Assembly: GCA_027021605.1 (NCBI GenBank)
Contig: JALUUA010000043.1
Span: 1 to 16,628, forward strand
Direction: 5' to 3'
From: Candidatus Bipolaricaulota bacterium
GTDB lineage: Bacteria > Bipolaricaulota > Bipolaricaulia > RBG-16-55-9
Length of the DNA stretch: 16,628 nucleotides
Below the pieces are notes generated by a model, which saw only the letters and a list, made by a program, of their open reading frames with translations, searched no databases and was not told the DNA's origin. Positions 1 to 6,288 of this stretch are shown here, in pieces. Position numbers and translations under genes: made by a program. Position 1 is the first letter of the stretch; every line of letters starts with the position of its first letter.

Positions 1-402
1 CGTCACGTACGCCCAGCGCCCGTCGGGGCTGATCTCGACGTGGTGGGACTTGGCGCCGATGGGGATCGTCTTCGCCACCCGGCGCCGGGTCAGGTCCACG
101 ACGGCGATCTCCTCGGCGCCGAAGCTGGTGGCGTACGCCTTGGAGCCGTCGGGGAGCACCCCGACCCCGTGGGTGGCCGGGCCGACCTCCACCGTGAACC
201 TCTCGCCCGTCTCCGGGTCCACGAAGGCGAGCCGGTTGAGCCCGCCCTGGGCCCCGGCCACCGCCTCCTCCTTGCCCATCCCCATCATCATGTCGGGACC
301 GGGACCGGGCTTCGGCCCCCTCGCCATCTGTCCCTGCGTCATCAGCCATAACAGGCCCAACGCCAGCACCGCTGCGATGACGATCAGCACCTTCGTGTTC
401 AT
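1..402 (-). CDS. YVTN-type beta-propeller protein, membrane-anchored (3' end outside window)
   Basis: Only the first 134 residues are present; the gene runs off the left edge. Residues 4-22 form one hydrophobic segment (signal peptide or anchor), followed by a Gly/Pro/Met-rich stretch (residues 29-43, containing MMMGMG), then repeats of the YVTN/cytochrome-D1-like propeller type: 'FVDPETGE', 'HGVGVLPDGSKAYAT', 'IAVVDLTRRRV', 'HHVEISPDGRWAYVT'. Known proteins of this class are extracytoplasmic seven- or eight-bladed propellers. Some bind haem d1 or metals, many have no assigned function. A purine-rich Shine-Dalgarno (GGGAG, 407-412) precedes the ATG at 402. It is the last visible gene of the run after the exporter, LolA-like and DUF2892 genes, but lies 186 bp beyond the previous stop, so it may have its own promoter. 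Family call is firm; the substrate is unknown. Confidence 0.85.
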   Translation of the reverse strand, partial: MNTKVLIVIAAVLALGLLWLMTQGQMARGPKPGPGPDMMMGMGKEEAVAGAQGGLNRLAFVDPETGERFTVEVGPATHGVGVLPDGSKAYATSFGAEEIAVVDLTRRRVAKTIPIGAKSHHVEISPDGRWAYVT

Positions 403-588
403 CTCGGGTCTCCCTTCCTCTTTTTCCCTTTCTTCCCTATTCCTTCTCGTTTGTTCTCGTTCGTTCTTCTTCGTTTTCGTTGTGCTCCCTGTCCGTTGGC
501 TCGATCGCCCCCGTCCCGAGAGGGCGATGGAGAGGGGGGGGTCGGAAGATCGCGATTGCGAGGGTTGCGGGGACGTGAAGGGCGCAAG
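403..588 (-). other. Non-coding gap with purine-rich leader
   Basis: No convincing gene is seen between the small secreted protein and the propeller gene. The half next to the propeller start (about 415-490) is almost pure purine on the coding strand, made of imperfect CGRRRN-like hexamers and pentamers such as AACGAA, GAACGA and GAGAAC. A run of eight G lies at about 534-541 on the plus strand. No clear promoter or terminator is visible. The tract may act as an unstructured leader, or be a low-complexity array like those at other gene boundaries here. Confidence 0.5.
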
Positions 589-849
589 CTACGAGGACGG
601 GATCCCGCCCGGCGCCTGCGGCGGCTTTTCGAGGGCGGCGGTTGGCCCCTCGCCCGCCCCCAGGGACGGGAGGGTCGGGGGCGCGGGTTGCGACGCTTGG
701 GGGGGCAGCGCGGGGGACGAGGCCGGGAGCCCGCAGCCTCCGACGGCCAGGGAACACGCCCCGTGCATCGGGTGGCTCAGGGGCCCCGTCGCGATCAGCA
801 GGATCGCCAGCACGAGCATCCCCGCCTTTGGCGTGCCCTGCATCGGCAT
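589..849 (-). CDS. small secreted protein, unknown (86 aa)
   Basis: Not recognised as a family member. From the ATG at 849 the protein has a short N-terminus, a hydrophobic core at residues 11-24 typical of a signal peptide, a His/Met/Cys cluster just after it (HPMHGAC, residues 26-32, with another Cys at 39), and a Pro/Ala-rich tail with no secondary-structure pattern. A second ATG lies two codons downstream (843). The codons just before the start form a GAGGTC/GAGGCC six-base repeat that could serve as ribosome binding site. It lies 92 bp after the DUF2892 gene on the same strand. A longer reading in the same frame back to 1080 only adds Arg-rich shadow sequence of the DUF2892 gene. The His/Met/Cys cluster could bind metal or sit next to a lipobox-like cysteine, but that is inference. 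Confidence 0.5.
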   Translation of the reverse strand: MPMQGTPKAGMLVLAILLIATGPLSHPMHGACSLAVGGCGLPASSPALPPQASQPAPPTLPSLGAGEGPTAALEKPPQAPGGIPSS

Positions 850-919
850 CGGCCTCGACCTCGACCTCGTCCGCACCACGCGCCTACGATACTTGAAAGG
901 GGAGCCCTCGTGCAACCGG

Positions 920-941
920 GCTTTCGTTTCGTTCCGTCCCG
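920..941 (-). repeat. Short five-base-period purine array after DUF2892 stop
   Basis: Immediately after the stop codon at 942 the coding strand reads as imperfect ACGGG/ACGGA/ACGAA/ACGAA units. It is one of several purine arrays at gene ends in this window and has no hairpin potential, so it is not a standard terminator. Confidence 0.5.
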
Positions 942-1163
942 TCACCCGGCGGTCGCCTCGCGGCAGGCGGCCTCGGCCTCGCGCACCCCCAGGCGGCGCA
1001 GCAGGGTCATCATCGGGCACCAGTTCGTTAAGGCGGACTGCACCAGGTTGAGCCCCACGAACGCCGTGAAGAGCAGCCACCAGGGGGAGACGAGCTGGGC
1101 CAACGCGAGGCTCAGCAGCACGAACGTCCCCGCGATCAGTCGAAGCCAGCGGTTGAGGTCCAT
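942..1163 (-). CDS. DUF2892 (YgaP-type) inner membrane protein
   Basis: This 73-residue protein has two predicted membrane helices (about residues 7-24 and 26-42) followed by 'NWCPMMTLLRRLGV', the Cys-Pro motif and amphipathic end seen in the DUF2892/YgaP transmembrane family. Members are small inner-membrane proteins often found alone or fused to rhodanese domains; their function is mostly unassigned, with links to sulfur handling and redox stress. The start ATG at 1163 has a GAGAGGAG ribosome site, 24 bp after the LolA-like stop, so it is probably cotranscribed with the exporter pair. The C-terminus (EAEAACREATAG) is short and polar. Confidence 0.85.
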   Translation of the reverse strand: MDLNRWLRLIAGTFVLLSLALAQLVSPWWLLFTAFVGLNLVQSALTNWCPMMTLLRRLGVREAEAACREATAG

Positions 1164-1187
1164 CGCGCTCTCCTCTCCGGGCTTAGC

Positions 1188-2051
1188 TTAGGGCTGCCCC
1201 AGGTTCTCGGGGTCGAAGATCTCGTCGGGCACGCCCGTGTTGTAGACGGGGTCGAGGAACTCAAATGTCGTGACCCGCCCGGTCTCGAGGTTCTCCGCCG
1301 TGGCCCTCACCCACGTCGGGATGCCCTGCAGCTCGACGACCTCCTCGGCTTGGTAGCGCTTGATGAGCTCGTCGGCGTCGTTGTAGAGCTCCATGCGCAC
1401 CTCGAGGAGCGTCTCCTGATCCACATACGTGATGCGGTAGGCGAACCCGGCCAAGTCGGGGTCGTTCGGCGTGCTCCGGATTACCCAGACAGGTCGCTCC
1501 TCGCCCCCGACGGTGAGGGTGTCCTCCCGCAAGAGCTCGTGGGTGTCGAGCCCCGGCTCGCGGCCGATGACGTCCTCAAACACGAACTCGCTGCCGAAGA
1601 GCGGGTTGCGGAAGTTCTCCAGCGAGATCTTCTTCGTCGAGTCGAGGGCGGGCAGGTAGAGCCAGATGTCGTCCGGGGTGGGGAACTCCTGCTCCCAGAT
1701 GAGCACCGCCCAGCCCGCGACGTCCTCCGGAGCCGTGACGCGCGCCAGCACCTTGTAGCGGAACGCGCCCGTCTCCCGGCTCTCCTCGATGAGCTTGGCC
1801 TTGAAGTCGACGTCGAGGACGGTCTCCCCGCCGCCGGGCTCGGCGGTCGTGAGCCGCACGCTCGACGCGAAGTCCTCGCCCTGCCAGCGGTCCTTGGCCT
1901 GCTGCATGATCTCCGCCGCCGAGGAGCCCTGCGCCTGGGTGGCGGTCGGAGCCCCGATCATCAGGGCCAGCAGCAGCCCCAGGCCCAGGAGCCCCAGCGT
2001 CCACGTCCGTCCGTCCGTCGCGGTCGTGCGGTTGTAGCTTCGCTTCGTCAT
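1188..2051 (-). CDS. LolA-like outer membrane lipoprotein-sorting protein
   Basis: The 287-residue protein has a signal peptide (Arg/Lys-containing N-terminus, hydrophobic residues 18-33, likely cleavage after ATQA near residue 40) and then a periplasmic domain of the LolA-like 'outer membrane lipoprotein-sorting protein' family. Typical signatures are 'DIWLYLPALDSTKKISLENFRNPLFGSEFVFEDV' and a late 'YNTGVPDEIFDPENL'. Proteins of this type have an open half-barrel that carries lipid or lipid-like cargo across the periplasm, and are commonly encoded beside MMPL/RND exporters as here, 39 bp after that gene. Start choice: a TTG at 2060 is in frame, but AGGAGG at 2061-2066 sits nine bases from the ATG at 2051, which is preferred. 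It probably receives or hands on the cargo of the exporter (inference from family and neighbourhood). Confidence 0.9.
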   Translation of the reverse strand: MTKRSYNRTTATDGRTWTLGLLGLGLLLALMIGAPTATQAQGSSAAEIMQQAKDRWQGEDFASSVRLTTAEPGGGETVLDVDFKAKLIEESRETGAFRYKVLARVTAPEDVAGWAVLIWEQEFPTPDDIWLYLPALDSTKKISLENFRNPLFGSEFVFEDVIGREPGLDTHELLREDTLTVGGEERPVWVIRSTPNDPDLAGFAYRITYVDQETLLEVRMELYNDADELIKRYQAEEVVELQGIPTWVRATAENLETGRVTTFEFLDPVYNTGVPDEIFDPENLGQP

Positions 2052-2060
2052 GTCGATCAA

Positions 2061-2066
2061 CCTCCT
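2061..2066 (-). promoter_or_regulatory. Ribosome binding site deciding the LolA-like start
   Basis: Perfect AGGAGG on the coding strand, nine bases before the ATG at 2051 and too close to the in-frame TTG at 2060 to serve it. Confidence 0.8.
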
Positions 2067-2090
2067 AAGGGTTCTGTGAAATCTCTATCT

Positions 2091-4466
2091 CTATAGTTCG
2101 AGTTCGGGTTCCGCTTCGGCGTTTGGGGGGGCGGCAGCCCCAGCCCGCGAGCTCTGCGAGGCCCGCGCGGGTTGTCCCACCAGTCCGGGGGCGAACTGCC
2201 GTATGAGCGCGGGCAGGAAGAAGAGCGTGGTGGCGGAGCTTAGGGCCATGATGATCGCGATGAAGACCCCCACGGTGATGTACGGCGTAAGCGGCGCGAA
2301 GATCAGGACCGTAAAGCCCACGAAGAGGATCACGGCGTTGCGCAGGATGGCTACGCCGGGACCGCCCATCGTCCACGTCAGCGCCGCCTCCACGTCGCCC
2401 ACCTCCGCGAAGCGCTCCCGGAAGCGCTGCACGAAGTGAATCGCGAAGTCGACGGCCATCCCCAGCGAGAGGGCCGAGATGACCTCGATGGGCATGGTGA
2501 AGGGCACGCCCAAGAGTGCCAGCATCCCGTAGGCGAAGACGATGGTGAACCCCAACGGGAGCAGTCCCACGATCCCCCAGCGCAGGGAGCGGAAGTTGAG
2601 CGCGAGGAGCAGGAGGACGATGAGGGTGGCTCCCGCGACGGCCCGCATCATCCCGCGGAACATCTCCTCGTTCCACTTCGCGTTGAAGTAGCCCGGCCCG
2701 GCGAAGCTCATCTCCACCCCCCGGGGCGGCGGGTTCTCCCCCAAGAACGCCTGCGCCCGCTGCACCACCTGCTCCATCGCCGCGGAGCCGGGGCTCTTTA
2801 CCTGCACGATGATGTTGGCCTTGTCATAGCCCGTCCCGTGGGTCACGAAGTCCTGGAGGTCGCTGGGGTTCCCCGACGAGAGGTACAGCAACAGGAACTG
2901 GGCCACGGCCCTGCGCGAGTCGGGGATCACCCGGTAGCGGGGATCGTCGTCGTTCCAGGCCTCGTTGATGCGCTTGACCACATCGGCCAGCGAGGTCGTC
3001 TTGCCCACCAGCGGCGACCCTTCGAGATAGCGCTGCAGCTTCTCGAAATAGCGCAGCACGTCGGGCTCCTTCATGGTGTCCTTCTCGCCCTCGGCCACCA
3101 CGTAGAGCAGGGAGGTGCCGCCCAGCTTCTCGTTCAGCAAGGCAGTGGCCTCGCGGATGGGCTGGCCCTTCTTGAACCACCAGACGGGGCTGTCGTTGAT
3201 CTGAATTTGCGTGAGCCCAAAGCCCGCGATGAGCAGCGCGACGAGCCCGCCGACGAGCACCGCCCGGCGGTGCTTTGTGCTAAAGCGCCCCAGCGCCCGC
3301 AGCGCGCGGGCCAGGCGGTTCTCCTGGAGGGCCAGCTCCCGGGCGTCCTGCTCCCGTAGGACCATCACGATCGCCGGGACCATCGTGATCGTGAGGAACC
3401 AAGCGGCCAAGATGCCGAAGGCCACGAACACCCCGAAGACCCGCACCGGCGGGATGTCCGTGAAGTAGAGGGAGGCAAACCCCACCGCCGTGGTGAGCGA
3501 GGTGTAGAGCAGGGGGCGCTTGAGCGCCACCAGGGTATCGAGGATGGCCCGCCGGCGGTTGCGGCTCTTGGGGTACTGATCGACAAATTCACTGAGGATG
3601 TGAATCCCGTCCACCACGCCGATGCTCATCAGGAACACCGGGGCCATCGAGCTCATGATGTGGACGGGGATCCCGAGCCAGATCATGAGCCCCATCGTCC
3701 AGATGACGGCCACCAGCGCGATCAGCAGCGGCGACAAGACGAAGGCAAAGCGCAGCTTGCGGAACATGAGCCACAGGCCCACCAGGATGACGAGGGCCAC
3801 CAAGGGGGAGAGGAGCAGCATCTGCTGGAACATCAGGACCCCGAAGACGTCCTCGGCCACCCGCTGCCCCCCGAGGTAGTACGCCTCGGGCCCGCCTTCG
3901 GCCCGGACGATCTCTTGGATGCGGTCCGTGATGGGCTTGGCGTCCACGTCGTCCTCGACGGGGATGTAGAGGGCGGCCGTGGTGCGGTCCTCGGAGATCA
4001 AGATGCGCTCGAAGAGCGGGTTCCCCTCCAGGGCCTTGGCGAGGGAGGCGATGTCGGCGTCCGTGGGCTTGTCCGTCTTTAAGAGGCGCTCCTGGACGAG
4101 GGTGGCCCCCCTCACCAAGATGTGGTTCGTGGTGGGGAAGCTCCAGACGTTGCGCCGCACCACGCCCTCGATCTTCAGGATCTTTTGGGTGATGCGGTAG
4201 ATCTTCCCGAGGGTTTGGGCGTTCAAAACGCCGTTCGGGTCCTGATCGTTGACGACGCCCAGCACCAGCACGTCCTGGAGGTCGAACCAGCGCTTGACCT
4301 GGTCGTTGTAGACGCGGATGGGGGCGTCGGGGCGGAGCATGTTCTCGGGGTCGGTGTCCGTCTGGATGCGGGGCAGCCCCGCGGCGAACCCCAGGGTCAC
4401 CAGCGCGATCAGGATCAGCACCCACCGGGGGCGCTCGACGACGGCTTCGAGATACTTGCGGTACAT
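2091..4466 (-). CDS. RND/MMPL family exporter (HAE3-like)
   Basis: The 791-residue protein has the duplicated RND layout: an N-terminal helix (residues 14-31), a large periplasmic loop, five to six helices (about 208-400), a second helix and loop, and a final six-helix block (about 610-760). Family signs are 'QTDTDPENMLRPDAP' after the first helix, and an acidic residue in the middle helix of each half (Asp near 286 in 'SIGVVDGIHIL', Asp near 673 in 'GMAVDFAIHF'), as expected for proton relay in MMPL/SSD-type RND pumps. Such pumps export lipids, hopanoids or other hydrophobic cargo from the inner membrane. It is first in an apparent operon with the LolA-like periplasmic protein. An AGGAGAG site precedes the ATG at 4466. 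The last residues (AEAEPELEL) come from a six-base GAA-rich repeat. The actual substrate cannot be read from sequence. Confidence 0.93.
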   Translation of the reverse strand: MYRKYLEAVVERPRWVLILIALVTLGFAAGLPRIQTDTDPENMLRPDAPIRVYNDQVKRWFDLQDVLVLGVVNDQDPNGVLNAQTLGKIYRITQKILKIEGVVRRNVWSFPTTNHILVRGATLVQERLLKTDKPTDADIASLAKALEGNPLFERILISEDRTTAALYIPVEDDVDAKPITDRIQEIVRAEGGPEAYYLGGQRVAEDVFGVLMFQQMLLLSPLVALVILVGLWLMFRKLRFAFVLSPLLIALVAVIWTMGLMIWLGIPVHIMSSMAPVFLMSIGVVDGIHILSEFVDQYPKSRNRRRAILDTLVALKRPLLYTSLTTAVGFASLYFTDIPPVRVFGVFVAFGILAAWFLTITMVPAIVMVLREQDARELALQENRLARALRALGRFSTKHRRAVLVGGLVALLIAGFGLTQIQINDSPVWWFKKGQPIREATALLNEKLGGTSLLYVVAEGEKDTMKEPDVLRYFEKLQRYLEGSPLVGKTTSLADVVKRINEAWNDDDPRYRVIPDSRRAVAQFLLLYLSSGNPSDLQDFVTHGTGYDKANIIVQVKSPGSAAMEQVVQRAQAFLGENPPPRGVEMSFAGPGYFNAKWNEEMFRGMMRAVAGATLIVLLLLALNFRSLRWGIVGLLPLGFTIVFAYGMLALLGVPFTMPIEVISALSLGMAVDFAIHFVQRFRERFAEVGDVEAALTWTMGGPGVAILRNAVILFVGFTVLIFAPLTPYITVGVFIAIIMALSSATTLFFLPALIRQFAPGLVGQPARASQSSRAGAAAPPNAEAEPELEL

Positions 4467-4528
4467 CGTCCGTTCGCTCTCCTTTGGCTGAGTTAGAACG
4501 CTTGAGCTTGCAACGCTTTAGGCTTTAT

Positions 4529-4561
4529 AGCATAGCATAGCGCATGGTACGGGGATGACAC
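4529..4561 (-). promoter_or_regulatory. Candidate promoter of the exporter operon
   Basis: On the minus strand GTGTCA (4561-4556; four of six match TTGACA) is followed after 16 bases by TATGCT (4539-4534; four of six match TATAAT). A second TATGCT overlaps at 4534-4529, and the AT-rich stretch continues into CTATAAAG. The site is about 70-95 bp upstream of the exporter start, and it is the only AT-rich island in this GC-rich gap. The match is moderate and there is no experimental support. Confidence 0.4.
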
Positions 4562-4592
4562 CCGCCACGATACGGGCCGGATGTGAACGCGC

Positions 4593-4621
4593 TGTGGAGA
4601 AGGTGTGGAGATTCTGTGGAG
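4593..4621. promoter_or_regulatory. Three TGTGGAG direct repeats with 11-bp period (operator-like)
   Basis: TGTGGAG occurs at 4593-4599, 4604-4610 and 4615-4621 (plus-strand reading), separated by four bases each time, giving an exact 11-bp period. Seven-base units plus four-base spacers are the arrangement known for OmpR/PhoB-family response-regulator sites such as the Pho box. The array lies 32-65 bp upstream of the candidate -35 box of the exporter promoter, an activator-type position. No regulator gene is in the window. The first copy is also one mismatch from a DnaA box in reverse orientation, but the context is not that of an origin. Confidence 0.5.
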
Positions 4622-4644
4622 GCCCAACGTCCCGCTTCTTGAGG

Positions 4645-4670
4645 GCAAGCAAGACGTGTAAGCAAGCAAG
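4645..4670. repeat. GCAAGCAAG direct repeat, 17-bp period
   Basis: Two perfect nine-base copies, GCAAGCAAG at 4645-4653 and 4662-4670, separated by eight bases. Right after the second, AGTCC-AAAG-GGACT (4669-4682) can form a small hairpin. The copies lie upstream of the 11-bp repeats and may be a second binding site or simple sequence. Confidence 0.4.
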
Positions 4671-4684
4671 TCCAAAGGGACTAA

Positions 4685-4727
4685 GACCGACTTCCGGCTC
4701 CCGCGTCGGGAGGACCGGAAGTCGGTC
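4685..4727 (-). terminator. Very stable imperfect hairpin, possible terminator of the ccm transcript
   Basis: GACCGACTTCCGG (4685-4697) pairs perfectly with CCGGAAGTCGGTC (4715-4727). Inside it CTCCCG-CGT-CGGGAG makes a further six-base stem with a three-base loop and a two-base bulge, 19 base pairs in all. It lies about 100 bp downstream of the TPR gene stop, where the ccm transcript would end, and upstream of the exporter promoter. On the minus strand the stem is followed by TTAG and then CCCTTTGG, not a clean U-run, so intrinsic termination is plausible but not certain. A mobile REP-like hairpin or a regulator site are alternatives. Confidence 0.55.
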
Positions 4728-4825
4728 CGGCTCCGGGCAGAGGAGCGGGGAGGCGTTCGCCCGTGCCCGAGAGGAGGGATCGGGAGGAGGTCCCCTCGCC
4801 TCCGCCCTAAGGGCTCAGGTTTGAG

Positions 4826-5938
4826 CTAACCGACGAGGACGATCGCCGCTTTGAGGAGCTCCAGGCGCCTCTCCGGGCTCGGCTCGTCCATCGCTACCCA
4901 GACGATCCACTGCTTCTTGACCCAGATGTAGTGGAACTGGCCCATGCCTCGGGTAAGGTAGACGGGGATCGCCTCCAGACCCGGAACCGCGATCGACTCC
5001 AGGGGGGAGAAGGGCGTCCCGCCCCGGGCAATGCTCTCCTTCATCTTCCGCACGAGGTCGAGGGCCTCCTGCTCGCTGGCGGCCTCCGACACCCAGAAGG
5101 TCGCGGAGCGCTCCCCACCCGCGCCGGAGTAGAAGGCGACGAACCCGCGCTCGATCGTGACCTTGCCGCCGTGCATCCGCTCGATCTCCCGCTTGGCCCG
5201 CGCGCCCCCGTACGCCTCCACAAGCCGCAATCCCCCCAAGGTCCTCGGGAAGATGCGGGTAACTTCTGCTTCTGTCCCCGTCTCTGTCTCCGCCCCCGTC
5301 CCCGCCCTTGCCCCTGACCCGGACCCCGAGGCCGAGGCCGAGGGGGAAGCCGCCGACCCGTCCGCGGAGCGGGCTGGACCTTGCTCGGCAGCTCCCAGCT
5401 CCGCGAGCCTCCGGCGGGCCTGGAGGGCGAGTTCGCTGTCGCCGGCAAGCTCAATCGCCCGCCGCAGGGCCGCCACGGCTTCCGCCTCCCGGCCCTCCTG
5501 GTTGGCCAACAGCATCCCCAAGTAGAACTGTGCCGTGGGGTCCTCGGGGTCCCGCTCCACAGCTTCTTGAAGGAGCCCGATCGCCTGCTCCACCTGCCCG
5601 GCGTGCCAGCGGGCCATGGCCGTCATCAGCCTCAGCTCGCCGTCCTCGGGCTTGAGCGCCAGCGCGTTCGCGTAGTGCTCCGCGGCCTTCTCCCACTCCC
5701 CGACGCTCCAGTAGAGGTCCGCCAGCCCCTGGTGGTACTTCGGGTCGTCCGGGTTCTCCTCGATGAGGCTCTCGTACGCTTCGATCTGCGTCTGGAGCTT
5801 CTTGTCCTGCCCGGCGGAGCTGCTTTGAGAACCCGCCGGGGCGGGCGGCTCAAACGGCTGCAGGATGAGCGCCGCACCCCCCAGAACCGCGATCGCGAAG
5901 ATCCCGATCAACACCGCCAGAATCGTCTTGTTCCGCAT
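4826..5938 (-). CDS. TPR protein of cytochrome c biogenesis cluster (CcmI/CycH-C-like) with extra C-terminal domain
   Basis: The 370-residue protein has an N-terminal membrane anchor (residues 7-27), a linker, and three to four tetratricopeptide repeats (about 50-182; e.g. 'AEHYANALALKPEDGELRLMTAMARWHAG', 'AQFYLGMLLANQEGREAEAVAALRRAIEL'). A low-complexity Ser/Gly/Ala/Thr/Glu linker (about 186-227) is encoded by six-base repeats. A separate C-terminal domain (about 228-370) has 'FPRTLGGLRLVEAYGG', 'IERMHGG' and 'GMGQFHYIWVKKQWIVWVAMD'. In System I, the TPR part of CcmI/CycH holds apocytochrome c for haem ligation, and the last place in this operon fits that role. The C-terminal domain is not one I can name; its His residues (256, 336) are candidates for ligand binding only by inference. 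The ATG at 5938 has a GTGAGG site with seven-base spacing. Confidence 0.8.
   Translation of the reverse strand: MRNKTILAVLIGIFAIAVLGGAALILQPFEPPAPAGSQSSSAGQDKKLQTQIEAYESLIEENPDDPKYHQGLADLYWSVGEWEKAAEHYANALALKPEDGELRLMTAMARWHAGQVEQAIGLLQEAVERDPEDPTAQFYLGMLLANQEGREAEAVAALRRAIELAGDSELALQARRRLAELGAAEQGPARSADGSAASPSASASGSGSGARAGTGAETETGTEAEVTRIFPRTLGGLRLVEAYGGARAKREIERMHGGKVTIERGFVAFYSGAGGERSATFWVSEAASEQEALDLVRKMKESIARGGTPFSPLESIAVPGLEAIPVYLTRGMGQFHYIWVKKQWIVWVAMDEPSPERRLELLKAAIVLVG
5262..5345 (-). repeat. Six-base-period array encoding the TPR protein linker
   Basis: On the plus strand the region reads as successive hexamers ending in G (CTTCTG, CTTCTG, TCCCCG, TCTCTG, TCTCCG, CCCCCG, TCCCCG, CCCTTG, ACCCCG, AGGCCG, AGGCCG). 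It stays in frame and gives the GS/GA/TE dipeptide-repeat linker. The same period is present in non-coding gaps elsewhere in the window. Confidence 0.7.
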
Positions 5939-5983
5939 AACGGCCTCACCCCTCCCTTATGCGCTCCTTCTCCCCGCAAGGGC

Positions 5984-6148
5984 TCAGTGGCAGCGCAGGC
6001 AGCGGCTCACCTGATACGCGAGGTCCGCCGGGGTCACGTCGAAGAAGACGACCACCAACAGCAGGATCACCGCTGCTAAGCCCCACACCACCAGCGCTAC
6101 CCGATTCTTCCGCTTTTCCTTAGGTGCCGTCCCCTTTTCCGCTTCCAT
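5984..6148 (-). CDS. 54-aa single-pass membrane protein ending in CxxCH haem motif
   Basis: The ORF starts with an ATG (6148-6146) sharing its A with the TGA stop of ccmD (TGATG), with GGAGGAG eleven bases upstream, so translation is very likely coupled. The protein has a Lys/Glu-rich N-terminus (residues 1-16), one long hydrophobic helix (about 18-36), and a short tail 'DVTPADLAYQVSRCLRCH' whose last five residues are a perfect CxxCH, followed at once by the stop. By the positive-inside rule the tail would be extracytoplasmic, where CcmF/CcmH attach haem. It could be a minimal tail-type cytochrome c, a haem-relay subunit, or a structural part of the Ccm complex. I do not recognise a named family. 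A longer in-frame reading back to 6478 is only the ccmD/ccmC shadow. Confidence 0.75.
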   Translation of the reverse strand: MEAEKGTAPKEKRKNRVALVVWGLAAVILLLVVVFFDVTPADLAYQVSRCLRCH

Positions 6149-6285
6149 CAGGATCCACGCTCCTCCAGATAGCTCCTCAGCAAGTCCGCCTCCCGCTCCA
6201 GCTTGGCCAGCCTTCGGACGAGATAGGCGTTGTAGGCGAAGAAGGCGAGCCAAACGACCGCAAACGCCGCAAAGAGATACGCCAT
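6148..6285 (-). CDS. ccmD: CcmD family protein
   Basis: The 45-residue product has one N-terminal membrane helix (about residues 3-22, 'LFAAFAVVWLAFFAYNAYL') followed by a charged helix 'RRLAKLEREADLLRSYLEER', the standard CcmD shape. CcmD is a small subunit that helps release holo-CcmE from the CcmABCD haem-loading complex. It starts three bases after the ccmC stop, with GGGAGG inside the last ccmC codons as ribosome site, and overlaps the next start by one base. Length and position directly after ccmC support the call. Confidence 0.88.
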   Translation of the reverse strand: MAYLFAAFAVVWLAFFAYNAYLVRRLAKLEREADLLRSYLEERGS

Positions 6286-6288
6286 CGT

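Noticed and set aside
534..541. Run of eight G as a phase-variation tract
   Set aside because: It lies in non-coding sequence between genes and not at a promoter spacer or within a start region that I can identify.
50..1051. Long plus-strand open frames opposite the first genes (and many similar ones opposite the ccm genes)
   Set aside because: They lie opposite well-supported genes, have Arg/Pro/Gly-rich composition, no ribosome sites and no recognisable domains. High GC makes such open shadow frames common.
4593..4621. Replication origin with DnaA boxes
   Set aside because: Only the first TGTGGAG copy comes within one mismatch of a DnaA box in reverse, there is no AT-rich unwinding element beside it, and no dnaA, dnaN or similar gene is near.
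4593..4670. CRISPR array
   Set aside because: Repeats are only seven to nine bases long with spacers of four to eight bases; no cas genes are present.
4555..4824. Plus-strand frame across the regulatory gap
   Set aside because: It consists of repeats, the hairpin and GC-rich sequence, with Arg/Gly/Ser-rich translation and no ribosome site.
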